Under the pieces are notes generated by a model. That model saw only the letters and a program-made list of their open reading frames with translations. It was not told the origin of the DNA and did not search any database. DNA of 64,000 nt from an uncultured Aliiroseovarius sp. (lineage in GTDB: Bacteria; Pseudomonadota; Alphaproteobacteria; Rhodobacterales; Rhodobacteraceae): the NCBI RefSeq assembly GCF_947492455.1, contig NZ_CANLNB010000004.1, positions 396,489 to 460,488 of the forward strand. The letters run 5' to 3'. Made by a program: the position numbers and the translations under genes. Below are positions 7,320 through 16,320 of the stretch, piece after piece; position 1 is the first letter of the stretch, and every line of letters starts with the position of its first letter.

Positions 7320-9005
7320 ATGGCGCTGGACGACAAAAAAGGCATCTGGAAATCGGGCAAGGGCAAAGGGCGTCGGACGCCCAAGGGCCGTCAGCTGAAC
7401 ATGGACGCGCTTGAGCGTGTACAGGCGTTGCTGGGCGACCGTCCGCGTCGCCGCGACCTGCTGATCGAGTTTTTGCACCTGATTCAGGACGAATATGGCC
7501 ATTTGTCGGCGGACCACATCCGCGCGTTGGCGCAGGAAATGGGTACCGGTCAGGCCGAGATTTACGAGGTTGCCAGCTTCTACGCCCATTTCGATGTGGT
7601 GAAAGAAGGCGAGACGCCTCCGCCTGCGCTGACCATTCGCGTCTGTGATTCCCTGTCCTGCGAGCTAGCCGGTGCCGAAGCACTGCAAAAAGCGCTTGAG
7701 GATGGGCTGGACGCATCCGAGGTCCGCGTCGTGCGTGCGCCCTGCATGGGCCGTTGCGATACGGCTCCGGTTTTGGAGCTGGGCCACAACCACATTGATC
7801 ACGCCACGTTTGACAAGACCGTAGCTACGATCCATTCAGACGACACCCACGCGCACATTCCTGACTATCAGGATCTGGCCGCCTATCAGGCCGAAGGTGG
7901 GTATGCCAAACTGGCCGAGCTGCGCGATGGGGGCGATTGGAAAGACGTTCAGGAAACTGTGCTGAACGCCGGTTTGCGTGGCCTTGGCGGCGCCGGTTTC
8001 CCGTCGGGCACCAAATGGGGTTTCGTGCGCGCCAATGCAGGTCCGCGTTACCTTGCCGTCAACGGTGACGAGGGCGAGCCGGGCACGTTCAAAGACCGCT
8101 ATTACCTTGAACGCACCCCGCATCTGATGCTGGAAGGCATGCTGATCGCCGCTTGGGCGGTCGAGGCCGAGACCTGCTTTATCTACATGCGCGACGAATA
8201 CCCCGCCGTGCTGGAGATCCTGCGCCGCGAGATTGCAGCGCTGGAAGATGCGGGCATCGTCGCCCCCGGCTTTATTGACCTACGCCGTGGTGCGGGTGCT
8301 TACATCTGCGGCGAAGAAAGCGCGATGATTGAATCGATCGAAGGCAAACGCGGCGAACCGCGTCACCGCCCGCCCTTCGTGGCGCAGGTCGGCATCTTCA
8401 ACCGCCCGACGCTGGTCCATAATGTCGAGACCCTGCTTTGGGTCGCCCGCATCTTACGTGAGGGGCCGGAGATTCTGACCTCGGTCGAGAAGAATGGCCG
8501 CAAAGGTCTGCGGTCCTATTCCGTATCCGGTCGCGTGGCCAATCCGGGTGTGCATCTGCTGCCCGCAGGCTCGACCATCACCGACATTATCGAGGCCGCT
8601 GGTGGCATGGCCGACGGTCACAGCTTCAAAGCCTATCAACCGGGCGGCCCGTCCTCGGGCCTGTTGCCCGCGTCGATGGCCGACATTCCGCTGGATTTCG
8701 ACACGCTGCAGCCGCATGGCACCTTCATTGGCTCGGCCGCGGTGGTGGTTCTGTCCGATAAGGATAGCGCCAAAGAGGCCGCGCTGAACATGCTGCGCTT
8801 CTTCGAGGATGAAAGCTGCGGTCAGTGCACCCCGTGCCGCGTTGGTTGCGAGAAAGCTGTGAAGCTGATGCAGGCGGACAAGTGGGATCAGGATCTGCTG
8901 GAAGAGCTGAGCCAGACGATGGTTGACGCGTCGATCTGTGGTCTGGGGCAGGCGGCGCCGAACCCGATCCGTCTGACCATGAAGCACTTCCCTGACGAAG
9001 TTTGA
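7320..9005 (+). CDS. Fused NuoE-NuoF type NAD-binding flavoprotein (FdsG-FdsB-like)
   Basis: A 561-residue fusion. Residues about 30-165 are a thioredoxin-like [2Fe-2S] domain with four cysteines, CDSLSC and CMGRC. The rest is a NuoF-like subunit: FMN/NAD motifs GLRGLGGAGFPSGTKW, VNGDEGEPGTFKDR and GAGAYICGEESAM, then the [4Fe-4S] set SCGQCTPCRVGC plus SICG. Such subunits pass electrons between NAD and a formate dehydrogenase or hydrogenase. The start ATG follows AAGGGGA; a longer in-frame start upstream has a poorer site. No molybdenum alpha subunit (fdsA) or accessory gene is next to it; the following genes are unrelated. Formate dehydrogenase beta/gamma is the likeliest role; complex I membership is less likely. 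Confidence 0.85.
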   Translation: MALDDKKGIWKSGKGKGRRTPKGRQLNMDALERVQALLGDRPRRRDLLIEFLHLIQDEYGHLSADHIRALAQEMGTGQAEIYEVASFYAHFDVVKEGETPPPALTIRVCDSLSCELAGAEALQKALEDGLDASEVRVVRAPCMGRCDTAPVLELGHNHIDHATFDKTVATIHSDDTHAHIPDYQDLAAYQAEGGYAKLAELRDGGDWKDVQETVLNAGLRGLGGAGFPSGTKWGFVRANAGPRYLAVNGDEGEPGTFKDRYYLERTPHLMLEGMLIAAWAVEAETCFIYMRDEYPAVLEILRREIAALEDAGIVAPGFIDLRRGAGAYICGEESAMIESIEGKRGEPRHRPPFVAQVGIFNRPTLVHNVETLLWVARILREGPEILTSVEKNGRKGLRSYSVSGRVANPGVHLLPAGSTITDIIEAAGGMADGHSFKAYQPGGPSSGLLPASMADIPLDFDTLQPHGTFIGSAAVVVLSDKDSAKEAALNMLRFFEDESCGQCTPCRVGCEKAVKLMQADKWDQDLLEELSQTMVDASICGLGQAAPNPIRLTMKHFPDEV

Positions 9006-9048
9006 TCTGGCGAAGTTTGATTTTCCAACTACGGTTACGTCAAGCTTG

Positions 9049-9069
9049 ACCCGCGTGTTGCGCGCGGGT
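9049..9069. terminator. Possible hairpin after the FdsGB-like gene
   Basis: The sequence ACCCGCG, a 7-base loop and CGCGGGT forms a perfect 7-bp stem 44 bases after the stop codon. There is no T run, so if it ends transcription it is a weak or Rho-assisted site. Confidence 0.3.
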
Positions 9070-9130
9070 TGGCTGGGCGCGTGTTGGCGGTGGTCAACGC
9101 GCGGTTAACCCATTTGGACTACGCAAAGAC

Positions 9131-9778
9131 ATGGCCCAATTGCCCCTCATCCTCGGCCTGCTGATTTCGCTGGCCTATTTCCCGCTGACCTCGCGCGCGC
9201 CCACATGGCCCCGCTCGATCATCAAGACGATCCCGCTTTTGGTGTTCTCGCTGGCGGCCTATTGGGGCGGAGGCTCTGCCTATCTGGTTGCTGGGCTATT
9301 CCTGTCCGCGCTGGGCGATTTCGGGCTGTCGCGGGACGGGGATGGGCCGTTCCTGTACGGCCTCTCTGCCTTCGCTTTGGCGCATCTGCTCTATATTCTG
9401 CATTTTCTGGGCCTGTCCGGCGCCCCCATCTATGACGCGTTCACCACCGCGCCCATCCCCGCGCTGGTGCTGGTCGGCCTGATGGTCTCGACCGAGCTTT
9501 GGTTGGCGACCCATACGGGACACCTGCAATGGCCGGTGCGGATCTATGTGATCATCATCGGTGTGATGGGATTGTGCGCGCTGGCGCTGCCTTTTGGGTG
9601 GACGGTTATTGGTGCCGGACTGTTCATCATCTCGGACGTCATTCTGGCGATCAGCCTGTTTCGGATGTCCGACACCTATCACCACCGGCTGAAAGCGGGT
9701 TATGCGATCTGGGGCTTCTATATCGCCGGGCAGGTGTTGATCCTTCTGGGTGGGCTGCCCGCGCCCGCGATCAGTTAG
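9131..9778 (+). CDS. Lysoplasmalogenase family membrane protein (YhhN/TMEM86)
   Basis: A 215-residue polytopic membrane protein with about seven to eight hydrophobic helices. Family features include SLAAYWGGGSAYLVAGLFLS followed by ALGDFGLS, LPFGWTVIGAGLFIISDVIL, and conserved acidic residues in LGD and SD. Members cleave the vinyl ether bond of lysoplasmalogen or act on related ether lipids; in bacteria the natural substrate is unclear. It begins a plus-strand run with ftsY, an EamA transporter and yciB. Confidence 0.8.
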   Translation: MAQLPLILGLLISLAYFPLTSRAPTWPRSIIKTIPLLVFSLAAYWGGGSAYLVAGLFLSALGDFGLSRDGDGPFLYGLSAFALAHLLYILHFLGLSGAPIYDAFTTAPIPALVLVGLMVSTELWLATHTGHLQWPVRIYVIIIGVMGLCALALPFGWTVIGAGLFIISDVILAISLFRMSDTYHHRLKAGYAIWGFYIAGQVLILLGGLPAPAIS

Positions 9779-9844
9779 CCTGCCCCCTTCCATCCGCCCC
9801 CAATGTGGCTTACTTGGAAGGAAAGGGACTATGAGGGCGCTTAG

Positions 9845-11050
<1,206 letters not shown>

Positions 11051-11056
11051 CGGGTC

Positions 11057-11959
11057 ATGAGCGCTTGGCTCACCTCGCTTGAAGGTACGCCCGCCGGGCA
11101 TGACCTTGCACTGGCGCTCGCCCTGTTCGCGGCCTTCCTGCACGCGCTCTTTGGCGCGCTTCAAAAAGGGCGGCATGATCCGTGGCTGTCACGTGGGGCC
11201 ATCGACTTCAGCTATGGCGTGATCGCGGCCCCGTTCGCGCTGTTCGTAGTGCCCTGGCCCGAGCCGCACATGTGGCCGATCTTCGCAATCGTGTTCCTTA
11301 TCCATGTAGGCTACAAGCTGGCGCAGAGCTATACCTATGTGCTGGGCTCTTACACGGTGGTCTATCCGGTGGTGCGCGGCACAGGGCCACTGTTTACAGT
11401 CATTGGAGCTGGGTTTCTGTTCGGCGAAAGCTTCACCGGGATGCAATGGGTGGGCGTTCTGACCCTTGTCGCCGGGATTTTCGCGCTGGCGGCCTATAAC
11501 CTGCGCCATTGGCCGCTTGGCCGCGCGCAATTGAAACCGGCGCTTGCTATGGCCGTTCTGACCGGTGGATTCGTGGCCGCCTACACCACCTATGACGCCT
11601 ATGGCATCCGCGCGACGGCGGACCCGTTTACCTTCCTTGCGTGGTTCTTTTTTATCGACGGGTTCTTCATGCCGGTGATTGCAGCCCTTAGATGGAAGAA
11701 CATGGCCGAGCGTCCCGCGCTTGCTCCATTGATGGGGCGCGGTGTTTTGGGCGCGTTCGTGGCGTATTTCAGCTTCGGCTCGATCATGTTGGCCACACGG
11801 TTGGGTGGCGTGGGCGAGGCGGCGGTGTTGCGCGAAACCTCGACCGTGTTCGCAGCGCTGATCGGCTGGATCGTGCTAGGTGAAAAGGTCGGGCCGCGGA
11901 GGTTGGTGATGATGGCTTTGATCGCGGCCGGCGCCGTGCTAGTCGAAATGGGCGGATGA
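11057..11959 (+). CDS. EamA/DMT family transporter
   Basis: A 300-residue inner-membrane protein with about ten hydrophobic helices arranged as two EamA repeats. Examples are LALALFAAFLHALFGALQKG in the first and VLTGGFVAAYTTYDAYGIRA in the second. The YVLGSYTVVYPVVRGTGPLF and RETSTVFAALIGWIVLGEKVG segments are typical of drug/metabolite exporters, the latter being the usual end of repeat 2. The substrate cannot be predicted. It starts six bases after ftsY and ends ten bases before yciB, so it is probably part of that operon. Confidence 0.88.
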   Translation: MSAWLTSLEGTPAGHDLALALALFAAFLHALFGALQKGRHDPWLSRGAIDFSYGVIAAPFALFVVPWPEPHMWPIFAIVFLIHVGYKLAQSYTYVLGSYTVVYPVVRGTGPLFTVIGAGFLFGESFTGMQWVGVLTLVAGIFALAAYNLRHWPLGRAQLKPALAMAVLTGGFVAAYTTYDAYGIRATADPFTFLAWFFFIDGFFMPVIAALRWKNMAERPALAPLMGRGVLGAFVAYFSFGSIMLATRLGGVGEAAVLRETSTVFAALIGWIVLGEKVGPRRLVMMALIAAGAVLVEMGG

Positions 11960-11969
11960 AGGAGTTCCC

Positions 11970-12572
11970 ATGAGCGAAAAACAGGTAAATCCCGCCCTGC
12001 GTGGCGCGTTGGAATACGGACCCATCATCCTGTTCTTCGCCGCCTACACCTTCCTGAAGGATCAGACCTTCATGGTCGCTGGGACCGAATATTCGGGCTT
12101 TGTCGCCGTCACCGCGATGTTCATTCCGGTGTTGGTCGCGGCCACGCTGGCGATGTGGAAACTGACCGGGCACCTGTCGAAAATGCAGATCGTCACGCTG
12201 GTCTTGGTGATCGGGTTTGGCGGGTTGTCGATCTGGTTCAATGACGAGCGGTTCTTCAAGATGAAACCGACGATGATCTATCTGCTGTTTGCAGGTCTTC
12301 TGGGCTTTGGCCTGATGCGTGGCGAAAGCTATCTGGAAGCGGTGATGGACAAAGCCCTGCCGCTTGAAAGACAGGGCTGGATGTTGCTGACCAAGCGGCT
12401 GGCGATCTTTTTCCTGCTGCTCGCCGTCGCGAACGAGGCGATCTGGCGCATGATGTCCACCGACGCTTGGGTGAACTTCAAAACCTTCGGCCTGCCCGCA
12501 GCGACCTTCGGGTTCTTCATGTCACAAGCGGGGCTGTTCAAGCGGTTCGGGACGGACGAGGAAGCCTCCTAA
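11970..12572 (+). CDS. yciB: Inner membrane septation protein YciB/IspZ
   Basis: A 200-residue membrane protein of the YciB (IspZ, septation protein A) family, with about five helices. Diagnostic stretches are EYGPIILFFAAYTFLKDQTF near the start, GLSIWFNDERFFKMKPTMIY in the middle, and LLAVANEAIWRMMSTDAWVN with FKTFGLPAATFGFFMSQ near the end. It acts in cell-envelope and division functions; the mechanism is not established. It is separated from the EamA gene by only ten bases with a GGAG-type ribosome site. Confidence 0.93.
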   Translation: MSEKQVNPALRGALEYGPIILFFAAYTFLKDQTFMVAGTEYSGFVAVTAMFIPVLVAATLAMWKLTGHLSKMQIVTLVLVIGFGGLSIWFNDERFFKMKPTMIYLLFAGLLGFGLMRGESYLEAVMDKALPLERQGWMLLTKRLAIFFLLLAVANEAIWRMMSTDAWVNFKTFGLPAATFGFFMSQAGLFKRFGTDEEAS

Positions 12573-12592
12573 GCCCGTCCCTTGCCGGGCTT
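12571..12592. terminator. Hairpin between converging yciB and GST genes
   Basis: AAGCCCG and CGGGCTT form a 7-bp stem around an 8-base loop exactly between the two converging stop codons. It could serve both strands, but no long T run follows on either side. Confidence 0.45.
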
Positions 12593-13292
12593 ATCGCTTG
12601 AATAGAAGATCCTGCGCCTTGCGGTCATCCTGCAAGTTGCTACGCTTTTCAGCTGCCACCGCACGTCCGCGCTGAACGGCGGGGCGTGCGCCGACCTCCT
12701 CGAGCCACCGCGCCAAATGCGGTTTGTCGTCCAGATCCTGCTGCTGGCCTTCCCAAAGCGACGCCCAGCCCCAGCACGCCATGTCCGCAATGGAAAAGAA
12801 GTCCCCAGCCAGATAGCGGTTGCCCGCCAGACGACGGTCCATGACGCCATAAAGTCGCGCAACTTCGGCCCGATAACGATCCTTCGCATAGGGCAGATCC
12901 TGCGGCGGATCCATTGCGGGGGCGTATTTCAGGAAGTGATGCGCCTGACCGGCCATCGGTCCCAGACCGCCCATCTGCCACATCAGCCATTCTTCGACGG
13001 CCACACGGTCACGCTCGGTTTCACCATAGAACTGACCGGTTTTGCGGGCGAGATATTGCAGGATAGCGCCGCTTTCAAACACCGAAATAGGCGCGCCATC
13101 CGGACCGTCTGGGTCGACAATCGCGGGCATGCGGTTGTTCGGTGCGATCTCAAGAAACTCGGGCGCAAACTGGTCGCCCGCGCCAATGTTGATCAGCTTT
13201 ACCTCATATGGCAGGCCCATCTCTTCCAAGGCAATCGAGATTTTCCAGCCGTTCGGCGTCGGCCAATAGTAAAGTTCAATGGGATTGGACAT
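12591..13292 (-). CDS. Glutathione S-transferase (YfcG/Ure2-like)
   Basis: A 233-residue GST. The thioredoxin-like N-terminal domain starts MSNPIELYYWPTPNGWKIS, with T-P-N-G as the likely glutathione-activating segment of the nu/YfcG type, and has NNRMPAIVDPD with the cis-proline and SVFESGAILQYLA for gamma-glutamyl binding. The C-terminal helical domain contains RLAGNRYLAGDFFSIADMAC, the N-capping box. Relatives have disulfide-reductase or peroxidase activity. The start is fixed by AAGGAAACACG before the ATG at 13292; an in-frame upstream extension reads into non-coding sequence. Confidence 0.9.
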   Translation of the reverse strand: MSNPIELYYWPTPNGWKISIALEEMGLPYEVKLINIGAGDQFAPEFLEIAPNNRMPAIVDPDGPDGAPISVFESGAILQYLARKTGQFYGETERDRVAVEEWLMWQMGGLGPMAGQAHHFLKYAPAMDPPQDLPYAKDRYRAEVARLYGVMDRRLAGNRYLAGDFFSIADMACWGWASLWEGQQQDLDDKPHLARWLEEVGARPAVQRGRAVAAEKRSNLQDDRKAQDLLFKR

Positions 13293-13420
13293 CGTGTTTC
13301 CTTTTTGGGTCCCACTGAACATGGCAGTCCGCCCGGAAATGACAAGTATGCAGCTTTCACGATATGGCGAGCCAATCTTTCGTCGCTCTTGACGCCTTAG
13401 TTTACAGGCGATATGGCGAT

Positions 13421-13478
13421 GTCCGAGGCGATTTGTCCACCGGATTGCGGGCCTCGTTAAACATTCCGCTAAAGAGGT
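13421..13478 (+). promoter_or_regulatory. SAM-II type riboswitch aptamer upstream of metZ
   Basis: The leader of metZ contains the elements of the alphaproteobacterial SAM-II (metA-type) aptamer. P1 is CGAGGC (13424-13429) paired with GCCTCG (13451-13456). The P1 loop contains GATTTG, CCGG and TTGC. After P1 come GTTAAACA, a TCCG (13465-13468) able to pair with CGGA in the P1 loop (13441-13444) as the pseudoknot, then CGCTAAAGAGG. Motif order and spacing match what is known of the class, and the downstream gene is a methionine-synthesis enzyme. High SAM would be expected to lower metZ expression. Confidence 0.85.
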
Positions 13479-13508
13479 CAGGGTAGGCGGGACATCCCGT
13501 GCCGCAAT

Positions 13509-13540
13509 CCCCCGACGCTCGCAGCGGTGGGGGTTTTTTT
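13509..13540 (+). terminator. Intrinsic terminator in the metZ leader
   Basis: CCCCC pairs with GGGGG with further pairs inside (CGC/GCG), followed by seven T residues, all upstream of the metZ start codon. It lies 30 bases after the SAM-II core and is the natural expression platform, although SAM-II switches in this group often act at translation, so which step is controlled is open. Confidence 0.75.
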
Positions 13541-13558
13541 GTGCGAAAGGAACGCGCG

Positions 13559-14737
13559 ATGACAAAATGGGGTAAACGGACCGAAGCCGTACACGGAGGC
13601 GTACGCCGCAGCCAGTATAACGAGCTGTCCGAGGCCATGTTCATGACGCAGGCCTTCGTCTATCCGACCGCGGAAGCCGCCGAGCAGCGCTTTATCGAAA
13701 GCGGCCCGGACGAGTTCATCTATGCGCGCTACGGCAACCCCACCAATCGCATGTTCGAAGACCGCATTGCGGCGATGGAAGGCACAGAAGACGCGTTTGC
13801 CTGTGCCTCGGGCATGGCGGCGGTGAACGGCGCGTTGATGGCACTGACGCAGGCAGGCGACCACGTCGTATCCTCGCGCGCGTTGTTTGGATCGTGCCTT
13901 TATGTGCTCGAAGACATTCTGGGCCGGTTCGGTGTGGAAATCACGCTGGTTGACGGTACCGACAATCAGGCGTGGGAGGATGCAATCCGTCCCGATACCA
14001 AGCTGGTGTTTTTGGAAACCATCTCGAACCCGACGCTTGAAGTGATTGACTTGGCGCATGTGGTGAAGGTCGCGCATGCCAATGGTGCACTGGTTGTGGC
14101 GGATAACGCGATGCCGACGCCCGTGTTTTCCTATGCGTCCAAGCTGGGCGCCGACCTTGTGGTCTATTCCACGACCAAGCACGTAGACGGCCAAGGCCGG
14201 ATGCTGGGCGGCGCGATCTGCGGCTCGCGCGAGCTGATCCGCGGCCCGATCGAGACCTATGTCAAGCACACCGGCGGGGCGATCAACCCCTTTGCCGCGT
14301 GGACCCATCTGAAAGCGCTGGAGACGTTGGATTTGCGCGTGCGCGCGCAGGCGGACGGCGCGCTGAAAGTGGCGGATGCGCTGCAGGGCCATCCCAAGCT
14401 GTCGCGCATCAGCTATCCGACCCACCCGTCGCACCCGCAATATGACATCGCGATCCAACAAGCGCCCTCGGGCGGGACGGTACTGGCGATCGAGGTGGAC
14501 GGCGGCAAGGACGCTTGCTTCCGCTTCCTGAACGCGCTTGAGATCTTCACGATCTCGAACAACTTCGCAGACGCGAAATCCATCGCGACCCATCCGGCCA
14601 CCACAACGCACCAGCGCCTGCCGCAAGAGCAGAAAGATACGCTGGGCATTTCGGATGGTCTGGTGCGCCTGTCGATTGGGCTTGAGGACGTCGATGATCT
14701 GATCACCGATCTTCTGAACGGCTTGGACGCGGTCTGA
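13559..14737 (+). CDS. metZ: O-succinylhomoserine sulfhydrylase
   Basis: A 392-residue PLP enzyme of the Cys/Met metabolism family, making homocysteine from O-succinylhomoserine and sulfide in methionine synthesis. It starts MTKWGKRTEAVHGGVRRSQY and has YARYGNPTNRMFEDRIAAME for PLP phosphate contacts. The PLP-binding lysine lies in VVYSTTKHVDGQGR, and the end has SIGLEDVDDLITDL. MetZ rather than MetB is favoured by YPTAEAAEQRF near the front and the SAM-II leader. The ATG at 13559 follows AAAGGAACGC; a longer frame would start inside the terminator and is rejected. Confidence 0.94.
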   Translation: MTKWGKRTEAVHGGVRRSQYNELSEAMFMTQAFVYPTAEAAEQRFIESGPDEFIYARYGNPTNRMFEDRIAAMEGTEDAFACASGMAAVNGALMALTQAGDHVVSSRALFGSCLYVLEDILGRFGVEITLVDGTDNQAWEDAIRPDTKLVFLETISNPTLEVIDLAHVVKVAHANGALVVADNAMPTPVFSYASKLGADLVVYSTTKHVDGQGRMLGGAICGSRELIRGPIETYVKHTGGAINPFAAWTHLKALETLDLRVRAQADGALKVADALQGHPKLSRISYPTHPSHPQYDIAIQQAPSGGTVLAIEVDGGKDACFRFLNALEIFTISNNFADAKSIATHPATTTHQRLPQEQKDTLGISDGLVRLSIGLEDVDDLITDLLNGLDAV

Positions 14738-14822
14738 TCTGTCGCATTTCGTCCATCGCGTTTGGCGTTTATGTGTCAAAAGCATATGATAGAGACGTGC
14801 GATGGCAGGATAGGGGTTCGCC

Positions 14823-15929
14823 ATGAACCAGATGAAGCGCAAAAGCGGGGACGCGGTGGATACCGCGCAGGCGCAAGATGCCCTTGAGGTTCTGCGCAAC
14901 TGGGCTGCGAAAGCGGACCCGGTTGAAGTTGCTGCGCTGGACCCTGCGATTGCACGGCTTCTGCCTTCGGCCGAGCTTCCGAACTACCCCGAGCTCAGCC
15001 GCACCTACCCGGACGGCTTTACGCCGGATGCGGATTACAAGGCGTCGATGCCCGATCTGCAAAACGGTCCGGCCAGCCTTATCCAAGGTGCCAAACGGCA
15101 TATTCAGCATGTGGGGATTTCCAATTTCCGCCTGCCGATCCGTTATCACACTCGCGATGGATCGGACGTGACGCTGGAAACCTCGGTCACCGGGACGGTC
15201 AGCCTTGAAGCTGGCAAGAAGGGCATCAACATGTCGCGCATCATGCGCAGCTTCTATGGCCACGCCGAGAAGACCTTTAGCTTTGATGTGATCGAAGCCG
15301 CGCTGGACGACTACAAGACCGATCTGGAAAGCTTGGATGCCCGGATCGAGATGCGCTTTTCCTATCCGGCGCGGGTGGAAAGCCTGCGATCAGGTCTGTC
15401 CGGCTATCAGTATTACGACATTGCGCTAGAGCTGGTCGAACATCGCGGCAAGCGCCGCAAGTTCCTGCATCTGGACTATGTCTACAGCTCGACCTGCCCC
15501 TGTTCGCTGGAACTGTCCGAACACGCCCGCCAAATGCGCGGGCAGTTGGCGACGCCGCATTCGCAGCGCTCGGTCGCGCGGATTTCGGTCGAGAAGATCC
15601 ACCAGCCTACGGGTACGTTGTGGTTCGAGGATCTGATTGACCTGTGCCGCGTTGCGGTGCCCACGGAAACGCAGGTGATGGTGAAGCGCGAAGACGAACA
15701 GGCCTTTGCCGAGCTGAACGCCGCGAACCCGATCTTCGTCGAAGACGCAGCGCGCCTGTTCTGCGAGCAGCTTCAGCAGGACGACCGGATCGGAGATTTC
15801 CGCATCGTCGCCAGCCATCAGGAAAGCCTGCACAGCCACGACGCTGTCTCGATCCTAATTGAGGGCGACACGTTCGAGGCCGAAAGCCTGGATCCCAAGC
15901 TGTTCTCGACCCTGTTTCACGTCGGCTAG
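14823..15929 (+). CDS. folE2: GTP cyclohydrolase FolE2 (type IB)
   Basis: A 368-residue FolE2, which converts GTP to 7,8-dihydroneopterin triphosphate, the first step of folate and queuosine-type pathways. Family features are QHVGISNFRLPIRYHTRDG, TVSLEAGKKGINMSRIMRSF, and the metal-site cysteines in YSSTCPCSLELSEHARQMRG. FolE2 replaces zinc-dependent FolE in many bacteria and is often under Zur control; I see no convincing Zur palindrome in the 85 bases upstream. folB and folP lie 11 kb downstream in this window. Confidence 0.95.
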   Translation: MNQMKRKSGDAVDTAQAQDALEVLRNWAAKADPVEVAALDPAIARLLPSAELPNYPELSRTYPDGFTPDADYKASMPDLQNGPASLIQGAKRHIQHVGISNFRLPIRYHTRDGSDVTLETSVTGTVSLEAGKKGINMSRIMRSFYGHAEKTFSFDVIEAALDDYKTDLESLDARIEMRFSYPARVESLRSGLSGYQYYDIALELVEHRGKRRKFLHLDYVYSSTCPCSLELSEHARQMRGQLATPHSQRSVARISVEKIHQPTGTLWFEDLIDLCRVAVPTETQVMVKREDEQAFAELNAANPIFVEDAARLFCEQLQQDDRIGDFRIVASHQESLHSHDAVSILIEGDTFEAESLDPKLFSTLFHVG

Positions 15930-16034
15930 CTGTTAGCGCATAACAGGATTGCGGATTTAGCAATGGTTAAGTCACCAATACTGACCTAACCTGATGTCAG
16001 GGAGGAAACCAACGGCTTTGACAAGAGGTTTCCA

Positions 16035-16262
16035 ATGGCTACGCACACGACAAATATCCACACACCAGCGTTTTCGCTGTTCGCACCGATCCGTGCGTTC
16101 TTCGCGGCACTCGGTCGCGCAATGATCGTCGCTGCTGAAAATTCGTCGCGCATGAAGCGGATTGAAGCTTTTAACGCGATGACAGACGAACAACTGGCCG
16201 AGCGCGGCCTGAAACGCGAAGACATTGTGCGCCACGTTTTTCAGGATTTGATGTACGTCTAA
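16035..16262 (+). CDS. DUF1127 (YjiS-like) small protein
   Basis: A 75-residue protein with a hydrophobic-aromatic N-terminal helix (FSLFAPIRAFFAALGRAM) and the DUF1127 C-terminal signature AFNAMTDEQLAERGLKREDI with a final VRHVFQDLMYV. Some DUF1127 proteins bind RNA and modulate phosphate, carbon or nitrogen metabolism; the role here is unknown. It is monocistronic between folE2 and trkH. The ATG follows an AAGAGG ribosome site. Confidence 0.9.
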   Translation: MATHTTNIHTPAFSLFAPIRAFFAALGRAMIVAAENSSRMKRIEAFNAMTDEQLAERGLKREDIVRHVFQDLMYV

Positions 16263-16320
16263 GCAAAGACGGCACTGACGGTGCTTGACACTATGGGCGT
16301 AGGGGGCCAACCCTGCGCTC

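Noticed and set aside
14738..14822. A Zur box in front of folE2
   Set aside because: FolE2 genes are often zinc regulated, but the region shows no convincing AT-rich palindrome of the Zur type.
14769..15263. Minus-strand frame opposite folE2
   Set aside because: FolE2 motifs are unambiguous on the plus strand; the reverse frame has no family features.
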